A stretch of DNA of 44,251 bases from Lachnospiraceae bacterium. GTDB lineage: Bacteria; Bacillota; Clostridia; Lachnospirales; Lachnospiraceae. Below the pieces are notes generated by a model that made no database searches, was not told where the DNA came from, and saw nothing but the letters and a program-made list of their open reading frames with translations. Positions 20,843 through 29,686 of the stretch are shown here, in pieces. A program made the translations under genes and the position numbers. The DNA is taken from NCBI GenBank assembly GCA_021442455.1, contig JABUSY010000005.1, forward strand, positions 1-44,251, given 5' to 3'. How positions within the stretch are numbered: position 1 is the stretch's first letter; every line of letters begins with the position of its first letter.

Positions 20843-21661
20843 TTACATTTTCTCAATTTCTTTCATAAGCTGTTCCACTGTTTTCAAAAGCAGCGGATGA
20901 CGCTTCCAGGGAGCTAGTTGATTCAGAGGACGAAGTACAAAATTCCGCTTATGCATCTCTATATGTGGGATGATGAGTTTTTCACTGTTCATGACCAAAT
21001 CATCATAAAAAATGATATCCAAATCTAAGGTTCTTGGCCCCCAATGAATCTTACGTTCCCGATGAGCCTCCAGTTCAATCGTATGAAGACGTTCCAAAAG
21101 CTCCTCAGGAGTTAAAAGGGTATCTAACTCCAGACAACCATTTAAAAAATCATCTTGTCCCAAATAACCATAAGGAACGGTCGAAATAAAATCTGAAACT
21201 TTTATTACACGACAGCTCTCTGTTTTCTCTAAAAGCTCTAATCCCTGCTCTAAATAAGAAAGTTTGTCTCCCATATTTGAACCTAACGCTATATAGGCCT
21301 TATGCCATCCTCGTTCAATTTCCACAGAAACAGTTTTTAATGGGAGGTGTACTGGGGCCCAAGGCTTCTGGATTTCCAGCCACACCCGGTTCAAGTTTTC
21401 TACCTTAGTCAGCAGTTCAATTGCCAAACACTCAACAACGCTTTCCAGCAGCTTAAAGGTATTACCTGCCACGAAATCATGGATCATTTGACTGACTTCT
21501 CCATAGTGAATAGATGCTGACAGATCGTCTGTCATTCCAGCTTTTCTTGTATCGGTATATAAAATCGCCGATAGGATAAATTTCTGTCCCAGGGCATTTT
21601 CCTCCAGAAATACTCCATGGTTTGCAAACACTTCTAAGTCCTGAATGTGAATTTTATCCAT
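20843..21661 (-). CDS. folK: Fused dihydroneopterin aldolase / HPPK (FolB-FolK)
   Basis: This 272-residue protein joins two folate enzymes. Residues 1-118 are FolB (MDKIHIQDLEVFANHGVF..., with EIQKPWAPV around Lys99), which cleaves dihydroneopterin. Residues 121-272 are FolK (AYIALGSNMGD..., with RKIHWGPRTLDLDIIFYDD including Asp213 and Asp215), which pyrophosphorylates hydroxymethyldihydropterin. The fusion is common in Lachnospiraceae. The ATG at 21661 lies three bases beyond the folP stop, so the genes are one operon and coupled. Both active sites look intact, although folP just upstream carries a nonsense codon. Confidence 0.93.
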   Translation of the reverse strand: MDKIHIQDLEVFANHGVFLEENALGQKFILSAILYTDTRKAGMTDDLSASIHYGEVSQMIHDFVAGNTFKLLESVVECLAIELLTKVENLNRVWLEIQKPWAPVHLPLKTVSVEIERGWHKAYIALGSNMGDKLSYLEQGLELLEKTESCRVIKVSDFISTVPYGYLGQDDFLNGCLELDTLLTPEELLERLHTIELEAHRERKIHWGPRTLDLDIIFYDDLVMNSEKLIIPHIEMHKRNFVLRPLNQLAPWKRHPLLLKTVEQLMKEIEKM

Positions 21662-21664
21662 TTT

Positions 21665-22480
21665 CTACTGCCTCATAATCGCTTTTGTCATCTGAATCGC
21701 TTGCTTGTTTTCTTTCACATCGTGTACGCGAATAAATGCACAGCCTTTCTGAACGCCAAAAACCGTAGTCACCAGCGTTCCCGCCAACCTCTGATCTACG
21801 GATAAATTCAACGTTCGTCCTATCACTGATTTCCTGGACGTTCCCAACAATACCGGAAATCCCATGGCGCGCACTTCTTCTAAGTAATCGATTACCTAAA
21901 GATCCATTTCATAAGTCTTGCTGAATCCCACCCCAGGATCGAGTATAATCTTATCATCCGGTATACCTGAGCTCCTTGCCAGCTCTATACATTCTTGGAG
22001 GTCTGAGATCAGATCCTTCCGGAAATTTTGATAATTTACCTCCTTTCGATTATGCATCAAACAACATGATGTTCCTGTACGTGCTACCACAGAGGCCATA
22101 TCCGAATCAGCCTTCAGTCCCCATATATCATTAATCAAGTTTGCTCCGGCTGTTATCGCCATTTCTGCAACACTGCTCTTATAAGTATCCACAGAAATCG
22201 GAACGTCAAACCTGTCAGTCAAAGCTTCTATGATCGGAGCAACTCTCTCGATCTCCTCCTGATAAGAGATCACCGTATAACCCAGCCTTGTGGACTCCCC
22301 ACCTACATCTATCAAATCCGCTCCCTCCTTGATCATTTCTTCTGTATGAAAAAGTGCGGCATCTATCTGGTTATATTTCCCACCATCTGAAAAAGAATCC
22401 GGTGTAACATTGAGTATGCCCATCACATAAATCTGATGCTCCGTATCGAATTCTCTGCTTCCGATCTTCATAATATGCAA
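21665..22480 (-). pseudogene. folP: Dihydropteroate synthase interrupted by one in-frame amber codon
   Basis: DHPS joins the pterin pyrophosphate and p-aminobenzoate. The reading frame begins at 22480 (MHIMKIGSREFDTEH) after a good AGGAGG site. It shows MGILNVTPDSFSDGG, DVGGESTRLG, ISVDTYK, LINDIWG and DPGVGFSKTYE, then DL followed by TAG at 21896-21898. The same frame continues without shift as VIDYLEEVRAMGFPVLLGTS and RKS, then AGTLVTTVFG and RVHDVKENKQA, to a natural TAG at 21665. Relatives have Glu at the interrupted position (NLEVI), so one GAG-to-TAG change explains it. TAG is the normal stop of this gene and of two others here, which argues against recoding. The gene is newly dead, rescued by a suppressor, or wrongly sequenced. 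Confidence 0.85.
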
Positions 22481-22594
22481 CCTCCTAATAATAAATATTT
22501 TTCCTGATGCTAGTAAACATTTTCACAGTTCTTTTTATTCTCCGAATAATGACAAGCTGTAGCTGAAAGGTAAATCAGACAATTCCGCTATATA

Positions 22595-22637
22595 CTGATA
22601 TTCAGTCAAAATCTTTCATCTTTTGACTGAATATCAG
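22595..22637. repeat. Perfect 17-bp inverted repeat with 9-base loop
   Basis: CTGATATTCAGTCAAAA (22595-22611) and its exact complement TTTTGACTGAATATCAG (22621-22637) flank TCTTTCATC. It lies at the truncated end of the HD-domain remnant, 115 bases upstream of folP. The GC-poor stem and the missing T-run on either side make it an unlikely terminator. It could be an insertion or deletion scar, a protein-binding palindrome, or an RNA hairpin. Confidence 0.85.
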
Positions 22638-22806
22638 ATAATCTATGCCTTCTGAACACACAGCATTCTTCTGCTTCTTCGAAGAAATGTTCCGCACTAT
22701 GGAAAAGTAGATTCCTGCACCAGATCCGCTCTAGATTCATGATCAAAAAGTCCCTACAGATATTGCGCATATGACATCCACCATCATCTAATAATGCCTT
22801 GCGCAT
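22606..22806 (-). pseudogene. Possible HD-domain phosphohydrolase stump
   Basis: In related genomes a small HD-domain protein gene often lies between folE and folP. Here a 66-residue frame contains NLERIWCRN and then EHFFEEAEECCVF. This resembles the HD-family start (ER.FCRH....HF..VAR...). The catalytic HD motif itself and the rest of the protein are absent, and the frame ends inside the inverted repeat. Identification rests mainly on position and about 20 similar residues, so it is tentative. Confidence 0.35.
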
Positions 22807-22981
22807 AGATACTTTCCTGATTCATTCAGCTTCTATCCTCCAAATTACAAAATCAGACGAGACGCAGCATATTCAAAAAGTATTTTTCAATAGTTTCCAA
22901 ATTTTTTCGCTAGATCTTCTAAAATATAGACTTTGATTCCAGATCCAACTCACCCATTTCATATCTGATCTAAGCCTGAAT

Positions 22982-23539
22982 TCATCCTTTCACCATCTGA
23001 AAAAACGTCTGTTGAAGTTGAAAATCTTCGGAAAAGACACCCCTAATCATTATAGTTACTGTCTCTGTACCTGGCTTTTGCACACCTCGCATGGTCATGC
23101 ACAGATGCTCTGCTTCAATCATCACCATTATACCCTTTGGATTCAGATATTTTTCTATGGCATCGGCAATTTGTGCCGTCATATTCTCCTGGATCTGAGC
23201 TCGCCTGCTGTAAACCTCCACAGTCCGTGCCAACTTGCTCAAACCAACAATCTTCCCATTTGGAATATACGCTACATGAGCCTTTCCATTGAAAGGAAGC
23301 AGATGGTGTTCACAAATAGAATAAAAAGTGATATCCTTCTCAATCACCATATTATTGTCCACGGATGCAAACTGCTTCTGAAGATGCTTCCCAGGATTGA
23401 GATTCAGTCCTTCATAGATTTGATGACACATCCTGGTAACTCTAGCAGGCGTATCCAACAGACCTTTCCGGTTCACGTTTTCACCGATCCCTTCTAGGAA
23501 GAGACGAACGCTCTCTTCAATCTTTTTATCATTCATCAT
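22982..23539 (-). CDS. folE: GTP cyclohydrolase I
   Basis: FolE converts GTP to dihydroneopterin triphosphate, the entry step of folate (and pterin or queuosine) synthesis. The 185-residue protein has the zinc ligands Cys76 and His79 in [12 protein letters not shown] and Cys147 in [11 protein letters not shown]. It also has [20 protein letters not shown], so it is full length. GGAGG stands 8 bases before the ATG at 23539. An extended -10 promoter lies about 230 bases upstream. It is separated from folP by a 500-base eroded stretch that once held an HD-domain gene. Confidence 0.95.
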   Translation of the reverse strand: MMNDKKIEESVRLFLEGIGENVNRKGLLDTPARVTRMCHQIYEGLNLNPGKHLQKQFASVDNNMVIEKDITFYSICEHHLLPFNGKAHVAYIPNGKIVGLSKLARTVEVYSRRAQIQENMTAQIADAIEKYLNPKGIMVMIEAEHLCMTMRGVQKPGTETVTIMIRGVFSEDFQLQQTFFQMVKG

Positions 23540-23765
23540 CTTTCATTCCTCCAAGGTAAATATAAGAATTTGCTGCATTTCCATAGAAAATTTCTCCTTC
23601 TAAAAGCAAAAAACACCTTATATCCATTAACAATACAAGACATTTCATATCTACTTATTGCAACGGATACATATTCCATAGACGAGCTTTTCGTTTCACT
23701 GCAACTTCCCAGCCGGTGAATACTTAACGCATGAAATTCTATTTTGCATTTATACATTTCTTTAT

Positions 23766-23793
23766 ATTATATCACAGCTAAAAAAAACTACAA
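23766..23793 (-). promoter_or_regulatory. Extended -10 promoter upstream of folE
   Basis: The minus strand reads TTGTAG, 16 bases, then TGA before a perfect TATAAT (23766-23771), so a TGn extended -10 is present. It would give a leader of about 220 bases to folE. The leader contains a 73-codon open frame (23536-23757) of unclear meaning. Confidence 0.6.
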
Positions 23794-23799
23794 CTCCTT

Positions 23800-25760
23800 T
23801 TTAAACTGCATCTCTTAAAGCAAATATAGTGTAAAACAGCGAGAACTGTGCACAGTCATTTTTACTTACGTAAAATCAGAATTTTCGCTATGAGGAAAAT
23901 TATCAAAAAAATAATTACTACTGCATATACATACTCCCAGTTCAGTTCTGGCGTTTTAAACAAATGCATTCATATATACTATCCAGCGTGAAAAACATAA
24001 AAACTTCTATCATAATTGTAAAAATCTACATAATATTCTTTTTCCATTGATTAATCGTAGACTAACACTGATACCGGATCTTCCGATCGTACTCATCCAG
24101 AAACAATAAATTTTTTTCAATACCGCCTAGCAATACCGAACATTTTCCATGTTTCTGAACATCATCTACTTCCTCTAAAACTCATAAAGCAGTGTTTCAA
24201 ATGCTTGTTGGATAAATAGCACATAAGGTTGTTTCTCCAGTTTTTGTTTTATGGCGTACAGACATCCTCCTTCATCTACATTACATGATACCTTTCTAAT
24301 TATTCAAACACTCAAGCTTCTTCCCGATTCTTCTTACCTTCATGGTCGTCTCCATTTTTTTCGATTCCTTATCAATCAAATAATTTTCCACTATTCTTCC
24401 TCTCTAGATATTAATTTTGCACTTTCTACTCCACATTCCGTATCGCATCCAAAAGGACTGCAACTTAATGATACACAGCACTCCTACCAACAAGATAATC
24501 ATTTGTTCTAAAGCATCAAAGATTACCACGATGATCTGATTATCTTCATCACTATCGTGTTTTATCAATGTTACGGGGCAACCATCTCTGTTATATTAAC
24601 ATAATCAAACAGAAGCATTTATCATCATCAACAATATTTTTTTAGCAAATACAAACAATATACTACCATTATAGAGTTTATACAAACCCTTTGCAAATCT
24701 CTGCCACATCTTATTATAGTTTTCCAACATTACAATTCAAATATCACTAAAAATAATCCGAAGATAGCATAGTACAAACTAAGTATTATCATTAACATCC
24801 TTGATATCCCGCTTTCCTGACAGCCTTTTTCGTATTTTCAGGATTCATGTTCATGGTTTCGGTACTTAAATACGGAAAAATATGAATCACATGATCAAAC
24901 CTTAGGAACTGAAACCATGAACATGAAATGTGAATCGTAAATATCGCTATCGAAAATGTCAACGTAAAACATTTTTTAATTTAATACTTAATTTGATACT
25001 TTTCCATGTCTTAAGATACGCGATTCATTTTACTAACTATATTAATGATTTTTTAATTTCTTTCACTAAAAATAAGGATTATCTTTTAAATATATTTTTG
25101 AACTATAAAATATTAAAAGTTACATACCATCTGTTCATAAATCTTCTGGTATACCTGATAAACAACACGCTTTATGTACAAATCTTATATTGATACACTA
25201 AAAATATTTGTTTATCAAAAATTTTCAAAAACATACTTTTTATTTGCCCTTGATTGCATTTTCTCAAAATTTTAAATGCTCTTCGAAATTTTTTTAAAAT
25301 GTTAATTAACTTACTTTGCAGCATCTTTCTCGTCAACCAACTTTCTTATTTCAATATCTTGATAAGAATATATATCCATAATTTAAAATATTTAATCGGA
25401 TATGCTAGATGATCTCTTTGGTAATAGAAGTACATAGCATAATAATTGTTATCAACTTTTTCTCTTCTTCACAAATTAACTACTCTAAAAAATTTTAAAA
25501 ATACTTTTGAATATTGTTCAAACCTAAGTTTAAATTCAAACAAATCATTGAAGTATTGCTTGAATCCACTACCGAATTTCTATATATCCTTTAATATCTT
25601 TTGTAACCATTGTTTTATTTATGATGTCTGATTTAAACTTTTACTTAAGATCGCTTCATAAGATAAAATGTCTCATTGATAAATAAATTCATTTTTTCAC
25701 TACCTTTTTTAATAGTATAACACAAATTTTTTTAAAATCATTATTTTGAAATAAATATAT
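23800..25760. other. Gene-free stretch with a very AT-rich segment
   Basis: Between folE and the GGGtGRT gene there is no intact gene. On the minus strand near 24070-24180 a fragment reads VDDVQKHGKCSVLLGGIEKN, and near 23870-23980 one reads TPELNWEYVYAVVIIFLIIF, a membrane helix followed by a stop. From about 24930 to 25750 the sequence is distinctly more AT-rich than its surroundings. On the plus strand just after the inverted repeat at 24844-24927 it reads KYRYRKCQRKTFF, faintly like the zinc-ribbon of some transposases. I cannot name an element. Confidence 0.45.
24844..24927. repeat. 17-bp perfect inverted repeat flanking a 50-base spacer
   Basis: TTCATGTTCATGGTTTC (24844-24860) recurs as the exact complement GAAACCATGAACATGAA (24911-24927). 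The match extends imperfectly inward by about nine more bases. It marks the border where the very AT-rich segment begins. It may be a small inverted-repeat element or the end of a decayed insertion. Confidence 0.8.
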
Positions 25761-25770
25761 CTACGTTTTA

Positions 25771-25806
25771 AAGACCACACCAATCATAAAAGATTAATGC
25801 GGTCTT
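25771..25806 (-). terminator. Terminator after the GGGtGRT operon
   Basis: AAGACC (25771-25776) pairs with GGTCTT (25801-25806), with an inner AATC/GATT stem (25782-25785 and 25792-25795) across a bulge. On the minus strand it lies 40 bases past the stop of the GGGtGRT gene and is followed by TTTAAAACG. A T-rich tail also exists on the other strand, so it may work in both directions. Confidence 0.6.
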
Positions 25807-25846
25807 ATTTTGCTTTCATTTAAAGTTATGTAATTTTATAATTGCA

Positions 25847-26866
25847 TTAACAATCTCCTGTTTTAACACTCTCCTCAACAGCAACTGCCACAGCTACGGT
25901 CATACCTACCATTGGATTATTACCTGCACCGATCAGTCCCATCATTTCTACATGAGCCGGAACTGAGGAAGAACCTGCAAATTGAGCGTCACTGTGCATA
26001 CGTCCCATGGTATCTGTCATACCATAGGAAGCCGGTCCTGCCGCCATGTTGTCCGGGTGCAAGGTACGACCGGTACCACCACCGGATGCGACAGAAAAAT
26101 ATTTTTTTCCTGCCTGAATCCGTTCTTTTTTATAGGTTCCTGCCACCGGATGCTGAAAACGAGTCGGATTAGTAGAATTACCGGTGATCGATACATCTAC
26201 ATTTTCCTTCCACATGATAGCTACACCTTCCTGTACGTCATTGACTCCATAGCAATGAACCTTTGCACGAAGACTTGATATATCCTTTGAATAACACTGG
26301 CGGTATACTTCTTTCAATTCTCCGGTGTAATAATCATAATCTGTCTCCACATATGTAAACCCGTTAATACGAGAAATGATCTGAGCAGCATCCTTTCCCA
26401 GACCGTTTAGAATCACGCGAAGCGGCGTTTTTCGTACCTTGTTTGCCTTCTCAACAATACCGATGGCACCTTCAGCTGCGGCAAAGGACTCATGTCCGGC
26501 CAAAAATGCAAAACACTCTGTATTTTCTTCCAGAAGCATTTTGCCTAAATTTCCATGTCCTAGACCCACCTTACGCTGGTCTGCTACTGACCCTGGGATA
26601 CAGAATGCCTGCAGTCCTTCACCAATTGCGGCAGCGGCTTCAGAAGCTTTTTTGCAGCCTTTCTTAAGCGCAATAGCAGCCCCAACCGTATAGGCCCATT
26701 TTGCATTTTCAAAACAGATCATCTGGATTTTCTCTACTATTGAGTATACATCTAGTCCTACGGCCTTAGTCACTTCTGCTGCATCTTCGATAGAGCCGAT
26801 TCCGTATTCAGCCAACTTTGCCAGAACCTGTTTTTCTCTTCTTTCGTATGATTCAAATAAAGCCAT
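25847..26866 (-). CDS. GGGtGRT protein (uncharacterised, paired with an IscU-like scaffold)
   Basis: The 339-residue protein carries the family-defining SGGGTGRTLHPDNMAAGPAS (GGGTGRT at 262-268), then YGMTDTMGRMHSDAQFAGSS and a Gly/Ala/Val-rich C-terminus. No enzymatic function is established for this family that I know of. It is usually found beside the NifU/IscU-like gene, as here, 21 bases downstream of it. GGAGG lies 9 bases before the ATG. No signal peptide is present, and a hydrophobic glycine-rich patch near the C-terminus does not look like a clear membrane helix. Scattered Cys residues (51, 71, 89, 118, 191, 205, 339) could bind metal. A role in iron-sulfur or related cofactor handling is inferred only from the pairing. 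Confidence 0.9.
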   Translation of the reverse strand: MALFESYERREKQVLAKLAEYGIGSIEDAAEVTKAVGLDVYSIVEKIQMICFENAKWAYTVGAAIALKKGCKKASEAAAAIGEGLQAFCIPGSVADQRKVGLGHGNLGKMLLEENTECFAFLAGHESFAAAEGAIGIVEKANKVRKTPLRVILNGLGKDAAQIISRINGFTYVETDYDYYTGELKEVYRQCYSKDISSLRAKVHCYGVNDVQEGVAIMWKENVDVSITGNSTNPTRFQHPVAGTYKKERIQAGKKYFSVASGGGTGRTLHPDNMAAGPASYGMTDTMGRMHSDAQFAGSSSVPAHVEMMGLIGAGNNPMVGMTVAVAVAVEESVKTGDC

Positions 26867-26887
26867 ATTTTTTATCCTCCTCTATTA

Positions 26888-27580
26888 CTACTCTTTTCTC
26901 GGATCAATGATTTTAACAGCGTCAGCAACACGTCCATACTGCCCCTGTGCCTTCTCAAACGCGGTGTTGGCATCATCTCCGCTTTTGATGAAATTCATCA
27001 TTTTACCAAAGTTCACAAATTTATAGCCGATAATCTCATCTTCTTCATCCAAAGCTATTCCGGTTACATAACCATCGGTCATCTCCAGATAACGAGGTCC
27101 CTTTTTTAATGTTCCATACATGGTTCCCACCTGAGAACGTAAACCCTTTCCAAGGTCTTCCAGACTTGCTCCTATCGGTAGGCCTTCCTCAGAAAACGCA
27201 CTTTGAGAACGTCCATAAACAATCTGCAGAAACAGCTCTCTCATGGCAGTATTGATTGCATCACAAACCAGATCAGTATTGAGCGCTTCCATAACAGTCA
27301 ATCCCGGAAGAATTTCGGAAGCCATTGCTGCGGAATGAGTCATTCCAGAACAACCAATGGTCTCAACCAAAGCTTCCTGGACAATTCCGTCTTTAATATT
27401 CAAAGTTAATTTACAACTGCCCTGCTGAGGAGCGCACCAACCGATGCCGTGTGTCAAACCAGAAATATCTTTAACTTCTTTCACCTTAATCCATTTCGCT
27501 TGTTCCGGAATTGGAGCCGCACCATGATGTACGCCCTGATGTACTGGACACATCATCTCTACCTCTTTTGAACAAATCAT
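26888..27580 (-). CDS. NifU/IscU-like iron-sulfur scaffold protein, GGGtGRT-associated type
   Basis: The 230-residue protein has an IscU/NifU-N-like fold signature: a cysteine-rich N-terminal part (Cys49 in GIGWCAPQQGSCKL, Cys56), ETIGCSGMTHSAAMASEIL (Cys77), and Cys106. In true IscU, three Cys and one Asp assemble a cluster, and here the positions are only partly equivalent. A C-terminal extension (about 125-230) ends in AVKIIDPRKE. AAGGAG lies 7 bases before the ATG at 27580. The stop is TAG. It is immediately upstream of the GGGtGRT gene and 44 bases downstream of the beta-helix gene. No nearby iscS is seen, so its sulfur donor is unknown. Confidence 0.88.
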   Translation of the reverse strand: MICSKEVEMMCPVHQGVHHGAAPIPEQAKWIKVKEVKDISGLTHGIGWCAPQQGSCKLTLNIKDGIVQEALVETIGCSGMTHSAAMASEILPGLTVMEALNTDLVCDAINTAMRELFLQIVYGRSQSAFSEEGLPIGASLEDLGKGLRSQVGTMYGTLKKGPRYLEMTDGYVTGIALDEEDEIIGYKFVNFGKMMNFIKSGDDANTAFEKAQGQYGRVADAVKIIDPRKE

Positions 27581-27624
27581 TGTCTAACTCCTTTCAAATT
27601 GATCTTATACTCCTTTTTATTCTC

Positions 27625-28311
27625 TCATAAATTTTCTGTTTCGTAAAGTATTTTTTCGACGATCTCTCCAGTATGTTTGAAGATGTGATTGGACGGAATA
27701 ACTCCTCGAACGCTGGAAAGCGGATAAATATTCGTATGAGAACCGATGACGCTACCCGGATTTAGAACGCTTCCGCAACCAACTTCCACATAATCACCCA
27801 GCATAGCTCCAAACTTTTTCAGACCGCTTGAAAGCTCTTCACCTTGTCCTTTCACGATTACGAGCCGCTTGTCAGATTTCACGTTAGAAGTAATAGAAGC
27901 AGCTCCCATGTGAACTTTATAACCCAGGATAGAATCTCCCACGTAATTATAATGTGGCACCTGTACTTTATTAAATAAAATAACATTTTTCAGCTCTGTG
28001 GAATTTCCAACAACTGCTCCTTCGCCAACAATTGCACTCCCTCTGATAAATGCACACTGGCGTATTTCCGCTCCTTTTCCAATAATACAAGGACCGGTAA
28101 TTGAAGCGGTAAGAGCAATTTTCGCATCCCGCGCGATCCAGATCTGTTCCTCCGGATGATCGTATATCTCAGAAGGTAGTGACGCCCCCATTTTCAAAAT
28201 AAACTTTTTAATTAACGGCAAAACCTCCCATGGATATCTTTTATCCTCGAACAACTCACGTGCAATAGTCTCTTTCAAATCGTATAGTTCTCTTATGGTT
28301 ACATATTTCAT
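27625..28311 (-). CDS. Left-handed beta-helix (hexapeptide repeat) protein, UDP-GlcNAc pyrophosphorylase-like
   Basis: A 228-residue protein starting MKYVTIRELYDLKETIA at 28311, where AAAGGAG stands 5 bases upstream; an ATG at 28437 lacks a site. From about residue 65 it shows hexapeptide repeats (WIARDAKIALTASITGPCII, GKGAEIRQCAFIRG, GEGAVVGNSTELKN) of a left-handed beta-helix, as in GlmU C-terminal domains. The nucleotidyltransferase domain of GlmU is absent. Such short proteins are annotated as UDP-N-acetylglucosamine pyrophosphorylase-like, but an acyl- or acetyltransferase role, or a structural one, is as likely. It is the first gene of a tight three-gene run with the scaffold and GGGtGRT genes. 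Confidence 0.8.
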   Translation of the reverse strand: MKYVTIRELYDLKETIARELFEDKRYPWEVLPLIKKFILKMGASLPSEIYDHPEEQIWIARDAKIALTASITGPCIIGKGAEIRQCAFIRGSAIVGEGAVVGNSTELKNVILFNKVQVPHYNYVGDSILGYKVHMGAASITSNVKSDKRLVIVKGQGEELSSGLKKFGAMLGDYVEVGCGSVLNPGSVIGSHTNIYPLSSVRGVIPSNHIFKHTGEIVEKILYETENL

Positions 28312-28415
28312 GTAATCTCCTTTCTGTTCCGTTTCTCTTTGCAGTAATGTCTGATCATTTATAATTTTGCTTGTTTTTCCACTTTTATAGTATATTATTT
28401 CAACTCCGTCTAATT

Positions 28416-28570
28416 CTACAACTGTCTGACATTCCATATATGACGGGAGATGGAGATAAAAGACTCTAGCTTTTCCATGTATTCCTCCTTAGTAATATTT
28501 TCTCTCCACTTCTCGTCAAATTTATATTTTTGAAAGTATTGATGAGCCAGTACACGATAAAAAGGTATTT
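28416..28570 (-). pseudogene. C-terminal fragment of an unidentified protein
   Basis: A 51-codon open piece on the minus strand reads KIPFYRVLAHQYFQKYKF, then DEKWRENITKEEYMEKLESF, and ends WNVRQL-TAG. The codon use and charged helical pattern look like real protein, but there is no start, and a stop lies directly before it. I do not recognise the family. It is probably the tail of a gene otherwise lost from the 28.6-28.8 kb stretch. Confidence 0.4.
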
Positions 28571-28845
28571 TTTATTTCCATTTTTAAACTACTATGACTA
28601 GAACAACCAGTCATCACCTACTTCACTGAAATTGCCTGATATTGTTCTCTCAGATAATTAATAATAAAATAGCTATACTTCAAGAAAAAGATCTTATAAA
28701 ATCAATTTCATTCCTAATCAGAAAATCCTATTTTGATCAAAGAAACTAAAAAGGATTCACCATATTGCCATATGCCACCAGATTTTTTCACCTAACTTAT
28801 CTTACGATAAACACGCAACAGGTAGTCATTTTTTGAGAATTCTTG

Positions 28846-29586
28846 TTATGTACTTGACTTATCTGCTCTCATGATCCTCAATGGAAAAGCTAACAACAAT
28901 GCAACACCAACTATATTACCAAAGGTTACAATCAGTATAGAGAAGAACATTGTAGAAATAGATAAGTCCCTGGACCACAAATTTTGCCACTGTGAAAATC
29001 GCCATGTTCGCTATCAGATGCTTGAACCCTGAAATCACAAAATCTGATATATAAACGATCATCAGGAATTTCGCAATCTCTTCTTTACATTTTATTCCAC
29101 AAACGATTACCAAACAGACAAAGAAATTACAAAGAACCGCTCAAAAAAACATCTCACTCAGTGTAAAACCAAGTTTACCGTTAATCAAATTAGAAAAATA
29201 ATCCTGCATACCTGAAACTCCTGACAGCACCCAGATCCCAGATAATAAAAACAGCCGATAAAATTTCCAATATAACTGACGATCCACACCTTGGCGACTT
29301 CATTCCATTTCTCAAAAGCTCCAAAAACCATGATGAAATTATTACCAGTGAACATCTCGCTTCCGGTAAAAACGGTCAGAAGAACCCAAATGGGAAAAAT
29401 CAGTGCTCCTAGAAATTCCCCCCAGGCTATCATTCCATCCTTCTTAAACAAGTTTCCAACAACATTACAATAAATCATTGCAATTGCCACAAAAAATTCT
29501 GCCATAACCGATCGAATAAAATATATACCCGGATATTCTTTTAACAGTTTGAATTTTGCAATTGCAGCATTTGAAAATTCTTTCAC
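28846..29586 (-). pseudogene. Formate/nitrite transporter (FNT/FocA family), degraded
   Basis: The first half opens at 29586 as MKEFSNAAIAKFKLLKEYPG and keeps the FNT features FIRSVMAEFFVAIAMIYCNV, LTVFTGSEMFTGNNFIMVFG and KVWIVSYIGNFIGC up to a frame break near 29230. The rest is in other frames: VCGIKCKEEIAKFLMIVYIS, FVISGFKHLIANMAIFT, and the last helix VTFGNIVGVALLLAFPL before TAA at 28846. Intact members form pentameric channels of about 260 residues with six helices. Here a stretch between the third and fourth helix is garbled, so no working channel can be made. Substitutions are still few, so inactivation is fairly recent. Confidence 0.9.
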
Positions 29587-29686
29587 ATCATCAAATCATA
29601 TAAGATTTTCTCCTTTATATTCTATAAAAATTCAATAATTTTCTGGAAAGATTCTATTTCTTCACACCAAGATGTTTATTTCCCTG

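Noticed and set aside
21896..21898. Recoding of TAG as an amino acid to save folP
   Set aside because: TAG is the natural terminator of folP itself (21665), of the scaffold gene (26888) and of asd (29687), each followed at once by non-family sequence. General TAG reassignment is therefore not supported.
23536..23757. 73-codon open frame just before folE, starting 9 bases after the -10 box
   Set aside because: No ribosome site, no recognisable family, many serines and cysteines without pattern. It is probably a chance frame in the folE leader, although its TGA overlaps the folE ATG.
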